Source: Bradyrhizobium sp. ARR65 (GTDB lineage Bacteria; Pseudomonadota; Alphaproteobacteria; Rhizobiales; Xanthobacteraceae). From it: a DNA stretch of 64,000 nt. The number at the start of each line of letters is the position of its first letter. Position 1 is the first letter of the stretch. Made by a program: the position numbers and the translations under genes. Below the pieces are notes generated by a model. It was not told where the DNA came from. It made no database searches and was given only the letters and a program-made list of their open reading frames with translations. The stretch covers positions 33,409 to 97,408 of the forward strand of contig NZ_AWZU01000024.1 of assembly GCF_000472385.1 (NCBI RefSeq). Reading direction: 5' to 3'. Shown one piece after another: positions 34,513 to 43,472 of the stretch.

Positions 34513-35154
34513 ATGAACGACACCACCTCCATCAAACACCCGACACCCTTAACATCCGGTGATTTCACCGAGGCCCACGAGCCGTTCGCCCTGTTCAAGG
34601 AATGGTTTGCGGAAGCGACGAGGTCGGAGCCCAACGATCCCAACGCCATGGCGCTTGCCACCGTCGACGCCGATGGGCTTCCCGACGTGCGCATGGTGCT
34701 GATGAAGGGCTATGACACTGACGGCTTTGTCTTCTACAGCCACATTGCGAGCCAGAAAGGCCGCGAGCTGGCCGCAAATCCTAAGGCCGCTTTACTCTTC
34801 CATTGGAAATCGCTGCGCCGGCAGGTGCGCATCCGAGGGATTGTCTCACCCGTGACCGATGCGGAGGCCGATGCCTATTTCGCAACCCGCCCGAAGCAGG
34901 CGCAGATCGGCGCCTGGGCATCGAAACAATCGCAGCCTTTGGAGAGCCGCTTCGCCTTCGAACAGGCGATCGCCAAAGTCGCCGCAAAGTATGTGATCGG
35001 CGCGGTGCCGCGCCCGCCGGGCTGGAGCGGCTGGCGCATTGCGCCGCTGCGAATAGAGTTCTGGCACGACCGCCCGTTCCGCCTGCATGACCGCATCGAA
35101 TTCCGCCGCGACGCGCCCGAGGGCGCGTGGACCAAGGTGAGGATGTATCCGTAA
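34513..35154 (+). CDS. pdxH: Pyridoxamine 5'-phosphate oxidase
   Basis: A 213-residue FMN enzyme that oxidises pyridoxamine or pyridoxine 5'-phosphate to pyridoxal 5'-phosphate. It shows PDVRMVLMKGYDTDGFVFY, NPKAALLFHWKSLRRQVRIRG, QSQPLESR and the C-terminal WHDRPFRLHDR...W signatures. The ATG at 34513 gives normal family length; upstream frames to 34201 are not used. Lies opposite the surface lipoprotein. Confidence 0.96.
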   Translation: MNDTTSIKHPTPLTSGDFTEAHEPFALFKEWFAEATRSEPNDPNAMALATVDADGLPDVRMVLMKGYDTDGFVFYSHIASQKGRELAANPKAALLFHWKSLRRQVRIRGIVSPVTDAEADAYFATRPKQAQIGAWASKQSQPLESRFAFEQAIAKVAAKYVIGAVPRPPGWSGWRIAPLRIEFWHDRPFRLHDRIEFRRDAPEGAWTKVRMYP

Positions 35155-35194
35155 CACGCAAACGCCGTCATGGCCGGGCGTCCACGTTTAGGGG

Positions 35195-35278
35195 CGTCAT
35201 TCCGGGGCGCCTCGAAAGAGGCGAACCCGGAACCTCGAGGTTCCGGGTTCGATACTGTCGCATCGCCCCGGAACGACG
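35195..35278. repeat. CGTCATTCCGGG palindromic repeat
   Basis: CGTCATTCCGGGGC at the left pairs with GCCCCGGAACGACG at the right. Inside, AACCCGGAACCTCGAG pairs with GGTTCCGGGTT. Same unit as at 29408 and 51461 but without an inserted cassette, so it shows the uninterrupted GGTTCGATACTGTCGCATCG join. Confidence 0.8.
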
Positions 35279-35339
35279 GAGCAAGAACACGCGGCTGCCC
35301 GGATCGGGCATGACCGAGAACAAGAGCTAGAGAGCGAAC

Positions 35340-36092
35340 ATGCCCACTACATCCAACATGCCCCGGCGGACGCTGCTGCTCACCGGGGCCAGTCGCGGCA
35401 TCGGCCATGCGACGGTGATCCGCTTTTCATCCGCCGGCTGGCGCGTGATCACCTGCTCGCGGCATCCGTTTCCGGAGGAATGTCCGTGGGACGCGGGGCC
35501 GGAGGATCATATCCAGGTCGACCTTGGCAATCCCGACGACACGCTGCGCGCAGTGGCCGAGATCAGGAAGCGGCTCGAGGGCGGCCAGTTGCACGCGCTG
35601 GTCAACAATGCGGCGATCTCGCCCAAAGGTCCCGGCGGCTCGCGGATGGGGACCATGGATACCGAGCTCGACACCTGGACGCATGTGTTCCAGGTGAATT
35701 TCTTCGCGCCGATCATGCTCGCGCGCGGCCTGATCGAGGAATTGAAGAAGGTGAAGGGCAGCGTCGTGAACGTGACCTCGATCGCAGGCTCGCGCGTGCA
35801 TCCCTTTGCCGGCGCGGCTTACGCAACCTCGAAGGCGGCGCTCGCCGCGCTGACGCGCGAGATGGCTTCCGATTTCGGCCGCGTCGGCGTGCGCGTCAAT
35901 TCGATCGCTCCGGGCGAGATCGACACCTCTATTCTCTCGCCGGGTACCGAGAAGATCGTGAAGGAGCAGATCCCGATGCACCGTCTGGGCACGCCGGACG
36001 AGGTGGCCAAGATCATCTACGTGCTGTGCACGGAGACGAGCTCTTACGTGAACGGCGCGGAGATCCACATCAACGGCGGGCAGCATGTGTAA
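35340..36092 (+). CDS. Short-chain dehydrogenase/reductase
   Basis: A 250-residue classical SDR: TGASRGIGHATV for NAD(P) binding (about 16-27), NNAAIS, Ser in VTSIAGSR and the YATSKAALAAL active site (Tyr-x3-Lys). The C-terminus ends INGGQHV as in many 3-oxoacyl or sugar dehydrogenases. The substrate is not predictable. Single gene. Confidence 0.9.
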   Translation: MPTTSNMPRRTLLLTGASRGIGHATVIRFSSAGWRVITCSRHPFPEECPWDAGPEDHIQVDLGNPDDTLRAVAEIRKRLEGGQLHALVNNAAISPKGPGGSRMGTMDTELDTWTHVFQVNFFAPIMLARGLIEELKKVKGSVVNVTSIAGSRVHPFAGAAYATSKAALAALTREMASDFGRVGVRVNSIAPGEIDTSILSPGTEKIVKEQIPMHRLGTPDEVAKIIYVLCTETSSYVNGAEIHINGGQHV

Positions 36093-36229
36093 TCCATCGG
36101 CTCCATGGAGCTCGTCATGCCCCGCGAATGCTGGGCATGAGGTACGCCGCGCAGTCTCGATTTGACGACTGACGGGGTTCTGGAATACGCATCGTCCGCT
36201 TTCGCGGACAATGATAGCGGCTGCCGATT

Positions 36230-37171
36230 TCACTTCGTTTCCCGACCTACCGCCGCTCGAAGTGCCTGGTCCCATTTCTCCGAGGCGAGTTCCTGCTTCA
36301 GCGCGACCACAAACGCGCGATAGGTCGCGCTCGGCTTGGGTAGCGAGCGCAGCGCGAAAATCCCCTGCTCGCCGCTCTTGGTGAGACGCGCAGGAATCGG
36401 CACGAGCCGGCCGCGTTCGACGTCGCTCCACACGATCCATGACGCCAGACGCGCGATGCCCAGCCCGCGGCAGGCGGCGTCGCGCAGGGCTTCGAAATCG
36501 TCGCAGCGGAAGACCACGTGCCGGTCGATCTCACTCCGCTCAGCAGCCAGCGCCTCGCGCCAGCCAAGGAGATCGTCGCCATGGAGCTTGTCGAGGAGGC
36601 GGTGCTGCGCAAGCGTCGCCTTGCAAAAGGGGAGCGCGGCCTGCTTCAGATAATCTGGGCTCGCGCACATCAGCATGCGCTGCACGCCGAGTTTTGTCGC
36701 GATCAGCGAGGAGTCGGTGAGCGCACCGACCCGAATTACCGCATCCATGCGGTCGCTGACGGGATCGGCGAGACGTTCGGTGAAATCGACCTCGACCCGC
36801 AGGCCGGGATGGCTGCGCATCAGCCGCTCGGAAGCCGGGATCACGCAACGCTTGCCGAGCGTCGGCTGGCAGGCGACGCGAAAGGTGCCGGAAACTGCAC
36901 CATCGAGTGACGCGATCTCGGCTCGCAAATCCACCAGCGCGTCGAGGATGGGCGAGGCGCGGTCGAGCAGCAGCCGGCCCGCCTCCGTCAGCCGCACCAT
37001 GCGGGTGGAGCGGATGAACAGCGCCGCTCCAAGATGCTCCTCCAACGCATCGATCTGCCGCGTCACCGAGGACGGCGTAGAGCCCCGCGCCCGCGCCGCA
37101 GCGGAAAAGCTGCCCGCGCGCGCCGCGGCGACGAAGGCGGCGAGATGCTCTGCGAAGCGATAGTCCTGCAT
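36230..37171 (-). CDS. LysR-family transcriptional regulator
   Basis: A 313-residue regulator with the winged helix-turn-helix at residues about 5-65 (FVAAARAGSFSAAARARGSTPSSVTRQIDALEEHLG in overlapping parts) and the two-lobed effector domain (about 90-300). It is divergent from a two-gene unit at 37283-38182, the standard LysR arrangement, so it probably controls those genes and itself. The effector is unknown. Confidence 0.9.
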   Translation of the reverse strand: MQDYRFAEHLAAFVAAARAGSFSAAARARGSTPSSVTRQIDALEEHLGAALFIRSTRMVRLTEAGRLLLDRASPILDALVDLRAEIASLDGAVSGTFRVACQPTLGKRCVIPASERLMRSHPGLRVEVDFTERLADPVSDRMDAVIRVGALTDSSLIATKLGVQRMLMCASPDYLKQAALPFCKATLAQHRLLDKLHGDDLLGWREALAAERSEIDRHVVFRCDDFEALRDAACRGLGIARLASWIVWSDVERGRLVPIPARLTKSGEQGIFALRSLPKPSATYRAFVVALKQELASEKWDQALRAAVGRETK

Positions 37172-37282
37172 CTTTGCACGATACGCAAAAGCATTTTGCG
37201 CCGCAACACGCTACAGGCACGCGCGATCATCGGCATTATGGCCGCGCAAGAGCCGCCCTCAACGAAACACGGTGATCGCGCC

Positions 37283-37831
37283 ATGAGCGAAGTCGTTTCC
37301 AACCTCACGCTGTCCTCGTCTGCTTTCAGTCATGTCATCGACATTCCAATCGAGCAGGTCGACATTGCAGATTGGCTGTTCAACCTGCCCGAGGCCGAAT
37401 ATCAGCGCTGCTGCCCGCCGGATCACATCTCTGCTGGCGCGACCTGGACCGACAACGGCAAGCCAATGTCGATCAATGTCGAGATGATCGGCCAGACCCT
37501 GATGGTCCAGCACTATGTCGGCGAGATCGCCGAGAAGCACCACTGCCGTATGGTGTCGATCTCTGACGCGTTCACGCCCAACGGGCGCACCCGCGTGCAG
37601 GTGATCTGGGATTTGAGCGTGACTGAGATCGACGACAAGATTTGCGAGTATACCAACAGCGTGGTCGCGCATCCGACCAAGGAATTTTTGGAGTTCATCA
37701 AGCAGCACAATATTCGTTTCGAGGACGCGGCCACCGCGCGGCAGCGCGACGGCGGCGACCATAACCGGCGCGAGACGCCGCTATTTGCGGAAAGCATAAA
37801 GCGGCGCGCTCTGACGCGGAGCAAGATGTAG
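37283..37831 (+). CDS. Conserved protein, probably SRPBCC/START-like
   Basis: A 182-residue protein without signal peptide. The pattern VIDIPIEQVDIADWLFNLPEAEYQRCCPPDHISAG, read in parts, followed by QVIWDLSVTEID and YTNSVVAHPT is compatible with a polyketide-cyclase or START-like beta-helix grip, but I am not sure of the fold. A CC pair is unusual for a cytosolic protein. First gene opposite LysR, 27 bases before a carboxymuconolactone decarboxylase-like gene, so probably the same transcript. Confidence 0.6.
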   Translation: MSEVVSNLTLSSSAFSHVIDIPIEQVDIADWLFNLPEAEYQRCCPPDHISAGATWTDNGKPMSINVEMIGQTLMVQHYVGEIAEKHHCRMVSISDAFTPNGRTRVQVIWDLSVTEIDDKICEYTNSVVAHPTKEFLEFIKQHNIRFEDAATARQRDGGDHNRRETPLFAESIKRRALTRSKM

Positions 37832-37858
37832 CCCAGCAGGATAGATTAAGGAGGCCGG

Positions 37859-38182
37859 ATGGCCGAGCCGGATTTCTCAAGCCCGCGCGAGGCCGCGCGG
37901 GCGTTTACGCCGAAGCTTTCGCAGCTCGTGGAAACCCCGCTGTTCGATCAGGTGTGGGCCGACCCCGCCCTCTTGCCCCGCGATCGCTCGATCGCCACCG
38001 TGGCGGCGCTGATAGCGACCGCTGCTTTCGAGGAATTACCGGCACATCTTCACCGCGCGGCGCAGAATGGGCTCACGCGCAAGGAGCTGTCGGCGCTGAT
38101 CACGCACCTCGCCTTCTACGTCGGTTTTCCGCACGCGATCACGGCCTCCGCCGTCGCGCAGAGGACGCTGGGGGAAGAGTGA
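37859..38182 (+). CDS. Carboxymuconolactone decarboxylase/AhpD-like protein
   Basis: A 107-residue protein with the family helix pattern RDRSIATVAALIATAAFEELPAHLHRA and LTRKELSALITHLAFYVGFPHA. The Cys-x-x-Cys of peroxidase-active AhpD is absent, so it is more like the decarboxylase/lactonase side of the family. An excellent AAGGAGG ribosome binding site precedes it. With the LysR regulator and the upstream gene it may serve in degradation of a cyclic or aromatic compound. Confidence 0.85.
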   Translation: MAEPDFSSPREAARAFTPKLSQLVETPLFDQVWADPALLPRDRSIATVAALIATAAFEELPAHLHRAAQNGLTRKELSALITHLAFYVGFPHAITASAVAQRTLGEE

Positions 38183-38270
38183 GTGCACCTCACGGCCGTG
38201 AGATACAGCCCGTCGGCGCCCGCTGGGGGACAATGCCGCGCGTTGCTGGCGCGCGGGCTGATCGCGGAAT

Positions 38271-38378
38271 CCGGCCATCCACGTTTTGCCCGGGAAAAAG
38301 TAAGACGTGGATGCCCCCGGGCCTTCGCCTTGCCGAAGGGCTTCGGCCCCGCAGGCGGGACAAGCCCTGGGCATGACG
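38271..38378. repeat. Nested palindromic repeat (GGCCATCCACGT type)
   Basis: GGCCATCCACGTTTT and AAGACGTGGATGCC are inverted, followed by a second hairpin around GCCTTCGCCTTGCCGAAGGGC (about 38320-38340) and a GGGCATGACG end. The same GGCCGGGC...CCATCCA sequence type appears as fragments at 35168 and 38926. Confidence 0.6.
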
Positions 38379-38429
38379 AGTCAAACAACCGCTATCACGA
38401 CGAAGCCGTGACACGCTCGTCTCACCGCA

Positions 38430-38768
38430 TCAATAGCGGCGATAGTGATGATGGTGGTGATGGTGATGATGATAGAAGCGACGGTGCGGCGGGACCACCA
38501 GGATCGGCGCGCGGCGCCAGTGGTGATGGTGATGGTGATGGTGGCGATAGTACTGCGCGAGTTGCACGCGCGCTTCACCGCTGCCCGCAGCCTGCTGCTC
38601 GTCCATCGCCTGCAGCACCTCGGCGGCGTTCGGAATGGGCTCTAACAGCTCGGCATAGGAATTGGCCTGCAGCACGTCGACATGAGACGGCCCAGGCGCC
38701 GCCTGAGCCGACGAAATCGTTCCGAGCGCAGCCACCGCGCCCAACAGTCCGGCAATCTTCTTTTCCAA
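38430..38768 (-). CDS. Secreted histidine-rich protein (TTG start)
   Basis: A 112-residue protein read from TTG 38768. This start is set by AAGGAGA seven bases upstream and by the signal peptide that follows (LEKKIAGLLGAVAALGTI, ending SSAQAA). The mature part has a short acidic helical region, then two runs of eight and nine histidines separated by WRRAPILVVPPHRR, ending YRRY. Such clusters bind divalent metals such as Ni, Zn or Cu; a periplasmic metal-storage or buffering role is inferred. No transporter is adjacent. Confidence 0.75.
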   Translation of the reverse strand: MEKKIAGLLGAVAALGTISSAQAAPGPSHVDVLQANSYAELLEPIPNAAEVLQAMDEQQAAGSGEARVQLAQYYRHHHHHHHHWRRAPILVVPPHRRFYHHHHHHHHHYRRY

Positions 38769-38977
38769 GTTCTTTCTCCTTGACCCTCCGGCCCCGCGAG
38801 CAAACTTCGACTTGGAACGATGGTTCCGGTGCGAGGAGGTGCCATGCGCGCGAATAGGCGCGCAGTGTCGCCCATTGGCCACACCGCGATGACGAGCAAA
38901 CCCAACGAGACACGTCAATGATGACGCCATCGCCGGCCTTGTCCCGACCATCCAGGTGTTTGCAACGGCAACGGTCT

Positions 38978-40662
38978 CTACGCCGCCCGCATCGCGGCGA
39001 GAAACTTGTCCACTTCCATCTTCAGCCGGTTGCTGTCGCCGGCCAACAACTGCGCGGCTGAGAGCACCTGTGCTGACGCCGAGCCGGTCTCGTTCGCGCC
39101 CTGTTGCACGTCGGTGATGTTGGACGAGACCTGCTGCGTGCCGTGTGCGGCCTGCTGCACATTGCGGGAGATTTCCTGGGTGGCGGCGCCCTGCTCTTCC
39201 ACGGCGGCCGCAATGGCGGAAGAAATCTCGGAAAGGCGTTCGATCGTCTCGCCGATTTCCCGGATAGCAGCGACCGACTCCTGCGTCGCGCCCTGCACGC
39301 CGGCGATCTGCTGATTGATCTCGCCGGTCGCCTTCGCGGTCTGCTCGGCCAGCGCCTTCACCTCGGAGGCGACCACCGCGAAGCCGCGGCCGGCTTCTCC
39401 GGCGCGCGCGGCCTCGATGGTGGCATTGAGCGCAAGCAGGTTGGTCTGCCCGGCAATGGTGCTGATGAGCTCGACCACGTCGCCGATGCGGGAAGCGGCC
39501 TTGGAGAGCTGGCGACGCGCTCATTGGTGCGCCGCGCCTGGTCGACGGCCTCGCCCGCCATGCGCGCCGATTCCTGCACCTGGCGGCTGATCTCGGTCAC
39601 CGATGAAGACAATTCCTCCGTCGCTGAGGCCACCGACTGCACATTGGTGGACGCTTCCTCGGACGCGGCCGCCACCGTCGTGGTGAGCTCCTGCGCACGG
39701 CCGGCCGTGGCCGTGAGCGTGCCGGCGGAAGCCTCGAGCTCGGTCGAGGCGGAGGACACGGTCTCCACGATCTCGCCGATCATGGTTTCAAAATTGCGGG
39801 TGATGGCGTCGACGCGGCGGCCGCGCTCGATCTTGGCTTCGGCATCGCGCGCCGCGGCCTCGTCAGCCGCTTTTTTCGCGATCAGTGCCTCCTTGAAGAC
39901 CTGCAGCGCATCGGCCATGGCGCCCATTTCCGTGACCTCGCCGCGATGCGGGACCTCGGCGGCAAGATCGCCGGCACCGAGCGACTGCATCGGCTTGATG
40001 ATCGAGGCGATGCCCTGCGACACATCGCGGATCAGGTAGAACCCCGCGGTGAGGCCGCCGAGCAAAGCGAGCACGATGATACCGATGATCACCTCAATTG
40101 CCGTGCTGTAGCCGTCGGCGGCGGCCTTGGTCTCGTTCGCCGCGCCGCGGTCGTTCAGATCGATGTCCTTCTGCAGAGCCTCGTCGGCCCGCGCGCCGTT
40201 TGCCTGATTCCTGATCAGGACAGCGCGGGCCTCCACGGCGGTGCGGCCCACACTGTCGCGCGAAAGCTTGATCGCCTCCTGCGCGCCATTGAAATAGTCG
40301 CCCCACGCGCGCGACCAGTCGTCATACAGCGCACGCTCCTCGGGCGAGGTGATCATGGGTTCGTAGGATTTGCGATCCTTGGCCACACGTTCGAGGGCCG
40401 CAGCCAGTTTCTTCTCGGCCTGCGCCTTCTCCTCGGCGGTCTCGCCCATCAGATGATCGCGCAAGGCGGAGCGGTAGCTCAATACGTCCGCGCGGAGTTG
40501 ACCGACCACACGCACGCTGGGCAGCCAGTTCGTGCTGATCTCCACCGTGTGGCCGTTGATGGCCTGCATGTAGTGGACCGCCATCGCGCCCATGGCGCCC
40601 GACATGATCAGCAGGAACGCAATGACCGCGATCATCTTCCAGCGAATCGAAAGCTTCGACAT
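38978..40662 (-). pseudogene. Methyl-accepting chemotaxis protein, frameshifted
   Basis: The first part (40662 to about 39510) encodes an N-terminal membrane helix, a helical-bundle sensor, a second membrane helix (about 193-213), HAMP and the start of the signalling domain, up to DQARRTNERV. There the frame is lost. The next frame carries on without a gap from SRIGDVVELISTIAGQTNLLALNATIEAARAGEAG (in parts) to the end at 38978. A single-base loss near 39508-39513 explains it. Without the shift the receptor would be about 560 residues, a normal length. It may be a real inactivating mutation or a sequencing error. Confidence 0.85.
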
Positions 40663-40872
40663 TGGAAATTTTTCCTCAAAACCAGAGCGCGGTTGCCCGC
40701 GCGATGTCTGGCAAAATCAAAAAACAAATGCATTTGCGCACGATTGAATCGGTTTAGACCGACAGCGCGAAGAAAGGATTAAGGATGAAATCCGGAAATC
40801 TACTGAGAGACAAAGCGGCAGGACGGTGGGTGCCGATTGGTTTGGCCGGCGCTCGGAACGACCACGCGGTCC

Positions 40873-41115
40873 TCAACTCAAGCTGCGCAAGATCTGCGCG
40901 GCCTGCCAGCGGAGGCGTTGGTCGGCGACGTCGACGGCGAACGCGCCGGAGCATTCTTCCTCGCGCTCGCCCTCGCTCAGCGCGGCGCCGCAATGGCGGC
41001 AGACGCGCGGGGAGAGCGCAGGCGCGCGACAATCTTCGGCGCGGCCGCGGTAGCGCGCGAGGTCAACGACGTTCGGAGACGGTGTTATGAGTTTCTCAAC
41101 CATTGGGGTCCTCAC
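40873..41115 (-). CDS. Small protein with zinc-ribbon-like cysteines
   Basis: An 80-residue protein containing VDLARYRGRAE, then CRHCGAALSEGEREEEC, a Cys-x-x-Cys plus a later Cys as in a short zinc ribbon. The start could also be at 41103. Weak ribosome binding signal. Function unknown; called because the cysteine and Gly pattern looks selected. Confidence 0.55.
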   Translation of the reverse strand: MRTPMVEKLITPSPNVVDLARYRGRAEDCRAPALSPRVCRHCGAALSEGEREEECSGAFAVDVADQRLRWQAAQILRSLS

Positions 41116-41360
41116 GCCGCAAGCGCGTCAGCCAATCGCGGCAAGCGCTCATCCTTAACTGTTCGCGCATGATCGCCGCGCAAACGCTTCTCCTTCGTTT
41201 GCTGAAGGGAAAACCGGCTGCTCGCACCGCTTCAACCAAGCCTCCGGCTCCGGATCATGCTGGCAGGGACCCTAACCAACAAGTTTCGCTCAAATCTTCA
41301 GCACACCACTCAAATTTTACGGGTGGGGTTGGGGCACAGGGAACAGCGGGCTCTGCGTTT

Positions 41361-41387
41361 GCTCACCTCGCCCCGCTCGAGGTGAGC
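41361..41387. repeat. Hairpin repeat at the end of corA
   Basis: GCTCACCTCG (41361-41370) pairs perfectly with CGAGGTGAGC (41378-41387), loop CCCCGCT. It is the same sequence type as the hairpin at 16401, and it overlaps the corA stop codon, so it may help terminate that transcript. Confidence 0.65.
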
Positions 41388-42364
41388 TACAGCCACTTCT
41401 TCAATTTGAAGATGTAGTACGGCACGACCGCGGCAGCGACCATGGCGACGATCGCGAGCGGGTAGCCAAGATGCCATTGCAGCTCCGGCATATCCTTGAA
41501 GTTCATGCCGTAGATCGAGGCGATCAGCGTCGGCGGCATCAACACCACGGCCATCACCGAGAACAGCTTGATGATGTTGTTCTGCTCGAGATTGACGACG
41601 CCGAGCATGGCATCGAGCACGAAGGTGATTTTGTTGGAAAGATAAGAGGCGTGATCGGTGAGCGAGCCGACGTCGCGCTGCATGGTCTTGAGCTGCTCGC
41701 GCATGTCCTTCGACCATTTCACGCCCTCGACCACCGCGGACAGGAAGGTGACGAGGCGGCCGATCGAGACGAGGCTTTCACGCACCTTGGACGTCAGGTC
41801 TCCCTTGCGGCCGATCGCGATCAGGATGCGCGAATATTGCTTGGCGTGGCCGTGGCGCTCGCTGTCGGGCTCGAAAATGTCGTGAGAGACCTGGTCGATG
41901 TCGGCGCCGACTCGCTCCAGAATGTCGGCGCAGCGGTCGATCACGGCATCCAGCAATTCCATCAGCACCTGCTCGCCGGTGATCGCGGGGGAACAGGAGC
42001 GCGCGAGCTTGTATTCCACCACGGCAAAGGGCTTTGGCGTGTCATAGCGCACCGTGACCAGGCGATGGCCGGCGAGGATGAAGGTCACCGCCGTCGTGCG
42101 CGGCATGTCGGTGTCGGACTGACACATCAACGTCGCCGTCATGTAGCGCGCGCCGTTCTCGATATAGAGCCGGCTGGAGATCTCGATCTCCTGCATGTCC
42201 TCCCGCGTCGGCACCGCGATCCCGGCGAGCCGCTCGACCGCCTTGTCCTCGGGCATGGTCGGGTTGACCAGGTCGATCCACACCGCGTTATCCGGCAGCG
42301 CGGCAAAATCCGTGATGGTGGCCTTCTTCAGAGCGGACTCGGAGGGGACAAACACGGAAAACAT
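41387..42364 (-). CDS. corA: CorA-family magnesium/cobalt transporter
   Basis: A 325-residue protein: a large cytoplasmic N-terminal domain (about 1-260) and two C-terminal membrane helices. The diagnostic YGMNF motif lies between them, followed by an acidic MPEL loop. CorA pentamers admit Mg2+ and other divalent ions. The ATG at 42364 (GGAG six bases upstream) is preferred to a longer frame from 42544. Single gene. Confidence 0.94.
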   Translation of the reverse strand: MFSVFVPSESALKKATITDFAALPDNAVWIDLVNPTMPEDKAVERLAGIAVPTREDMQEIEISSRLYIENGARYMTATLMCQSDTDMPRTTAVTFILAGHRLVTVRYDTPKPFAVVEYKLARSCSPAITGEQVLMELLDAVIDRCADILERVGADIDQVSHDIFEPDSERHGHAKQYSRILIAIGRKGDLTSKVRESLVSIGRLVTFLSAVVEGVKWSKDMREQLKTMQRDVGSLTDHASYLSNKITFVLDAMLGVVNLEQNNIIKLFSVMAVVLMPPTLIASIYGMNFKDMPELQWHLGYPLAIVAMVAAAVVPYYIFKLKKWL

Positions 42365-42733
42365 CAGGAACTCCAGAGACGCCGGGACGACGTGACCTGC
42401 CCTACGGGACTTGGACGGATTATGCCAGTCACCAAGTGACGGCCGCGTTAACCATGGCGGACCTTGTTGTGCACAAGCCTCCGGTGTGGAAACTTCGGTG
42501 TCGCCTGACGGCAAAGCGGCGCAAACCCGGCCCATGTTGCCCAAAAATCAGCCTCACGCCGCCGTGATTGCGGCAAAAAAGCCACAACCGAGCTCCTGCA
42601 TCGCGGCGAATCGTTCTCAAAGCTGGAATTGTGGCGCGCTTCGACGGTATTGTGGCTTAACTGAATCGTGGCGTTTGCGGCGCAAACTTGGCGTTCAAGC
42701 TACGCTTGTGCCTTCAGAATCCGGAAGTGAACC
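42365..42733. other. Divergent promoter region between corA and the transpeptidase gene
   Basis: No gene is supported. A perfect odd palindrome GTTTGCG-G-CGCAAAC lies at 42673-42687, about 50 bases before the transpeptidase start, and could be an operator. Confidence 0.4.
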
Positions 42734-43420
42734 ATGCCGTCGCTGAAAGTGAAACTGGCCGTATTGGCCGCCGGCCTGTTGTTGTCGGGCTGCATGCAGG
42801 CCACGACCTACGAGGCCACCAACACCGCCAATTTCAAGCCGCACGACAAGGAGCTTCTGTCGAAGATCCGCTATACCAACGTACCGGTTCCGGAGCCGTT
42901 CCGCCGCGCCATCGTGGAATATCACCGCAAGGAAGCGCCCGGCTCGATCGTGGTCGATTCCGACAACCACTACCTTTATTACGTGCTCGATGGCGGCAAG
43001 GCGATCCGCTACGGCATCACCGTGGGCGAAGAAGCGATGGCCTGGTCCGGCATCGCCAAGATCGGCGCGATGACGGAATGGCCGGCCTGGCACCCGACCA
43101 AGGGCGAAATCGAGCGGCTGGGCGTGCCGACCTATGTCGCACCCGGCCCCGACAACCCGATGGGCTCGCGGGCGATGTATCTCTATGCCAACGGCAAGGA
43201 CACGCTGTTCCGCATCCACGGCACCAACCAGCCGGAATATATCGGCGCCTCGATCTCGTCGGGCTGCATCCGCCTGACCAACGAGGACGCGATCGATCTC
43301 TATAATCGGGTGAAGGTCGGCACCATCGTGGTGGTGCTCGAGCCCCACAAGGGCGACTCCCCGTACAATTCGACGCTCGCATTGCAAGGTGGCAGCAGCA
43401 GTTTCCCGCTGTTCCAGTGA
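42734..43420 (+). CDS. L,D-transpeptidase (YkuD family) lipoprotein
   Basis: A 228-residue protein with a lipoprotein signal (VLAAGLLLSGC, Cys about 17). The YkuD catalytic region is visible as HGTN followed by SSGCIRLTN with the active-site Cys (about 183). It cross-links peptidoglycan or attaches proteins to it from the periplasmic face. The gene is followed by a strong bidirectional terminator. Rhizobia carry many paralogues, so a specific role cannot be given. Confidence 0.93.
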   Translation: MPSLKVKLAVLAAGLLLSGCMQATTYEATNTANFKPHDKELLSKIRYTNVPVPEPFRRAIVEYHRKEAPGSIVVDSDNHYLYYVLDGGKAIRYGITVGEEAMAWSGIAKIGAMTEWPAWHPTKGEIERLGVPTYVAPGPDNPMGSRAMYLYANGKDTLFRIHGTNQPEYIGASISSGCIRLTNEDAIDLYNRVKVGTIVVVLEPHKGDSPYNSTLALQGGSSSFPLFQ

Positions 43421-43442
43421 GGGGGGCGTCAAGCTTGGGGTG

Positions 43443-43472
43443 AAAAAGCGCCGGTACAGCCGGCGCTTTTTT
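43443..43472. terminator. Bidirectional intrinsic terminator
   Basis: AAGCGCCGG (43446-43454) pairs with CCGGCGCTT (43460-43468), loop of 5, with A-run before and T6 after. It separates the convergent transpeptidase and extensin-like genes. Confidence 0.9.

Noticed and set aside
39358..39524. Alternative C-terminal tail of the chemotaxis receptor in the first frame
   Set aside because: After the shift this frame is Pro/Ser/Arg-rich shadow sequence, while the neighbouring frame carries the conserved signalling domain.
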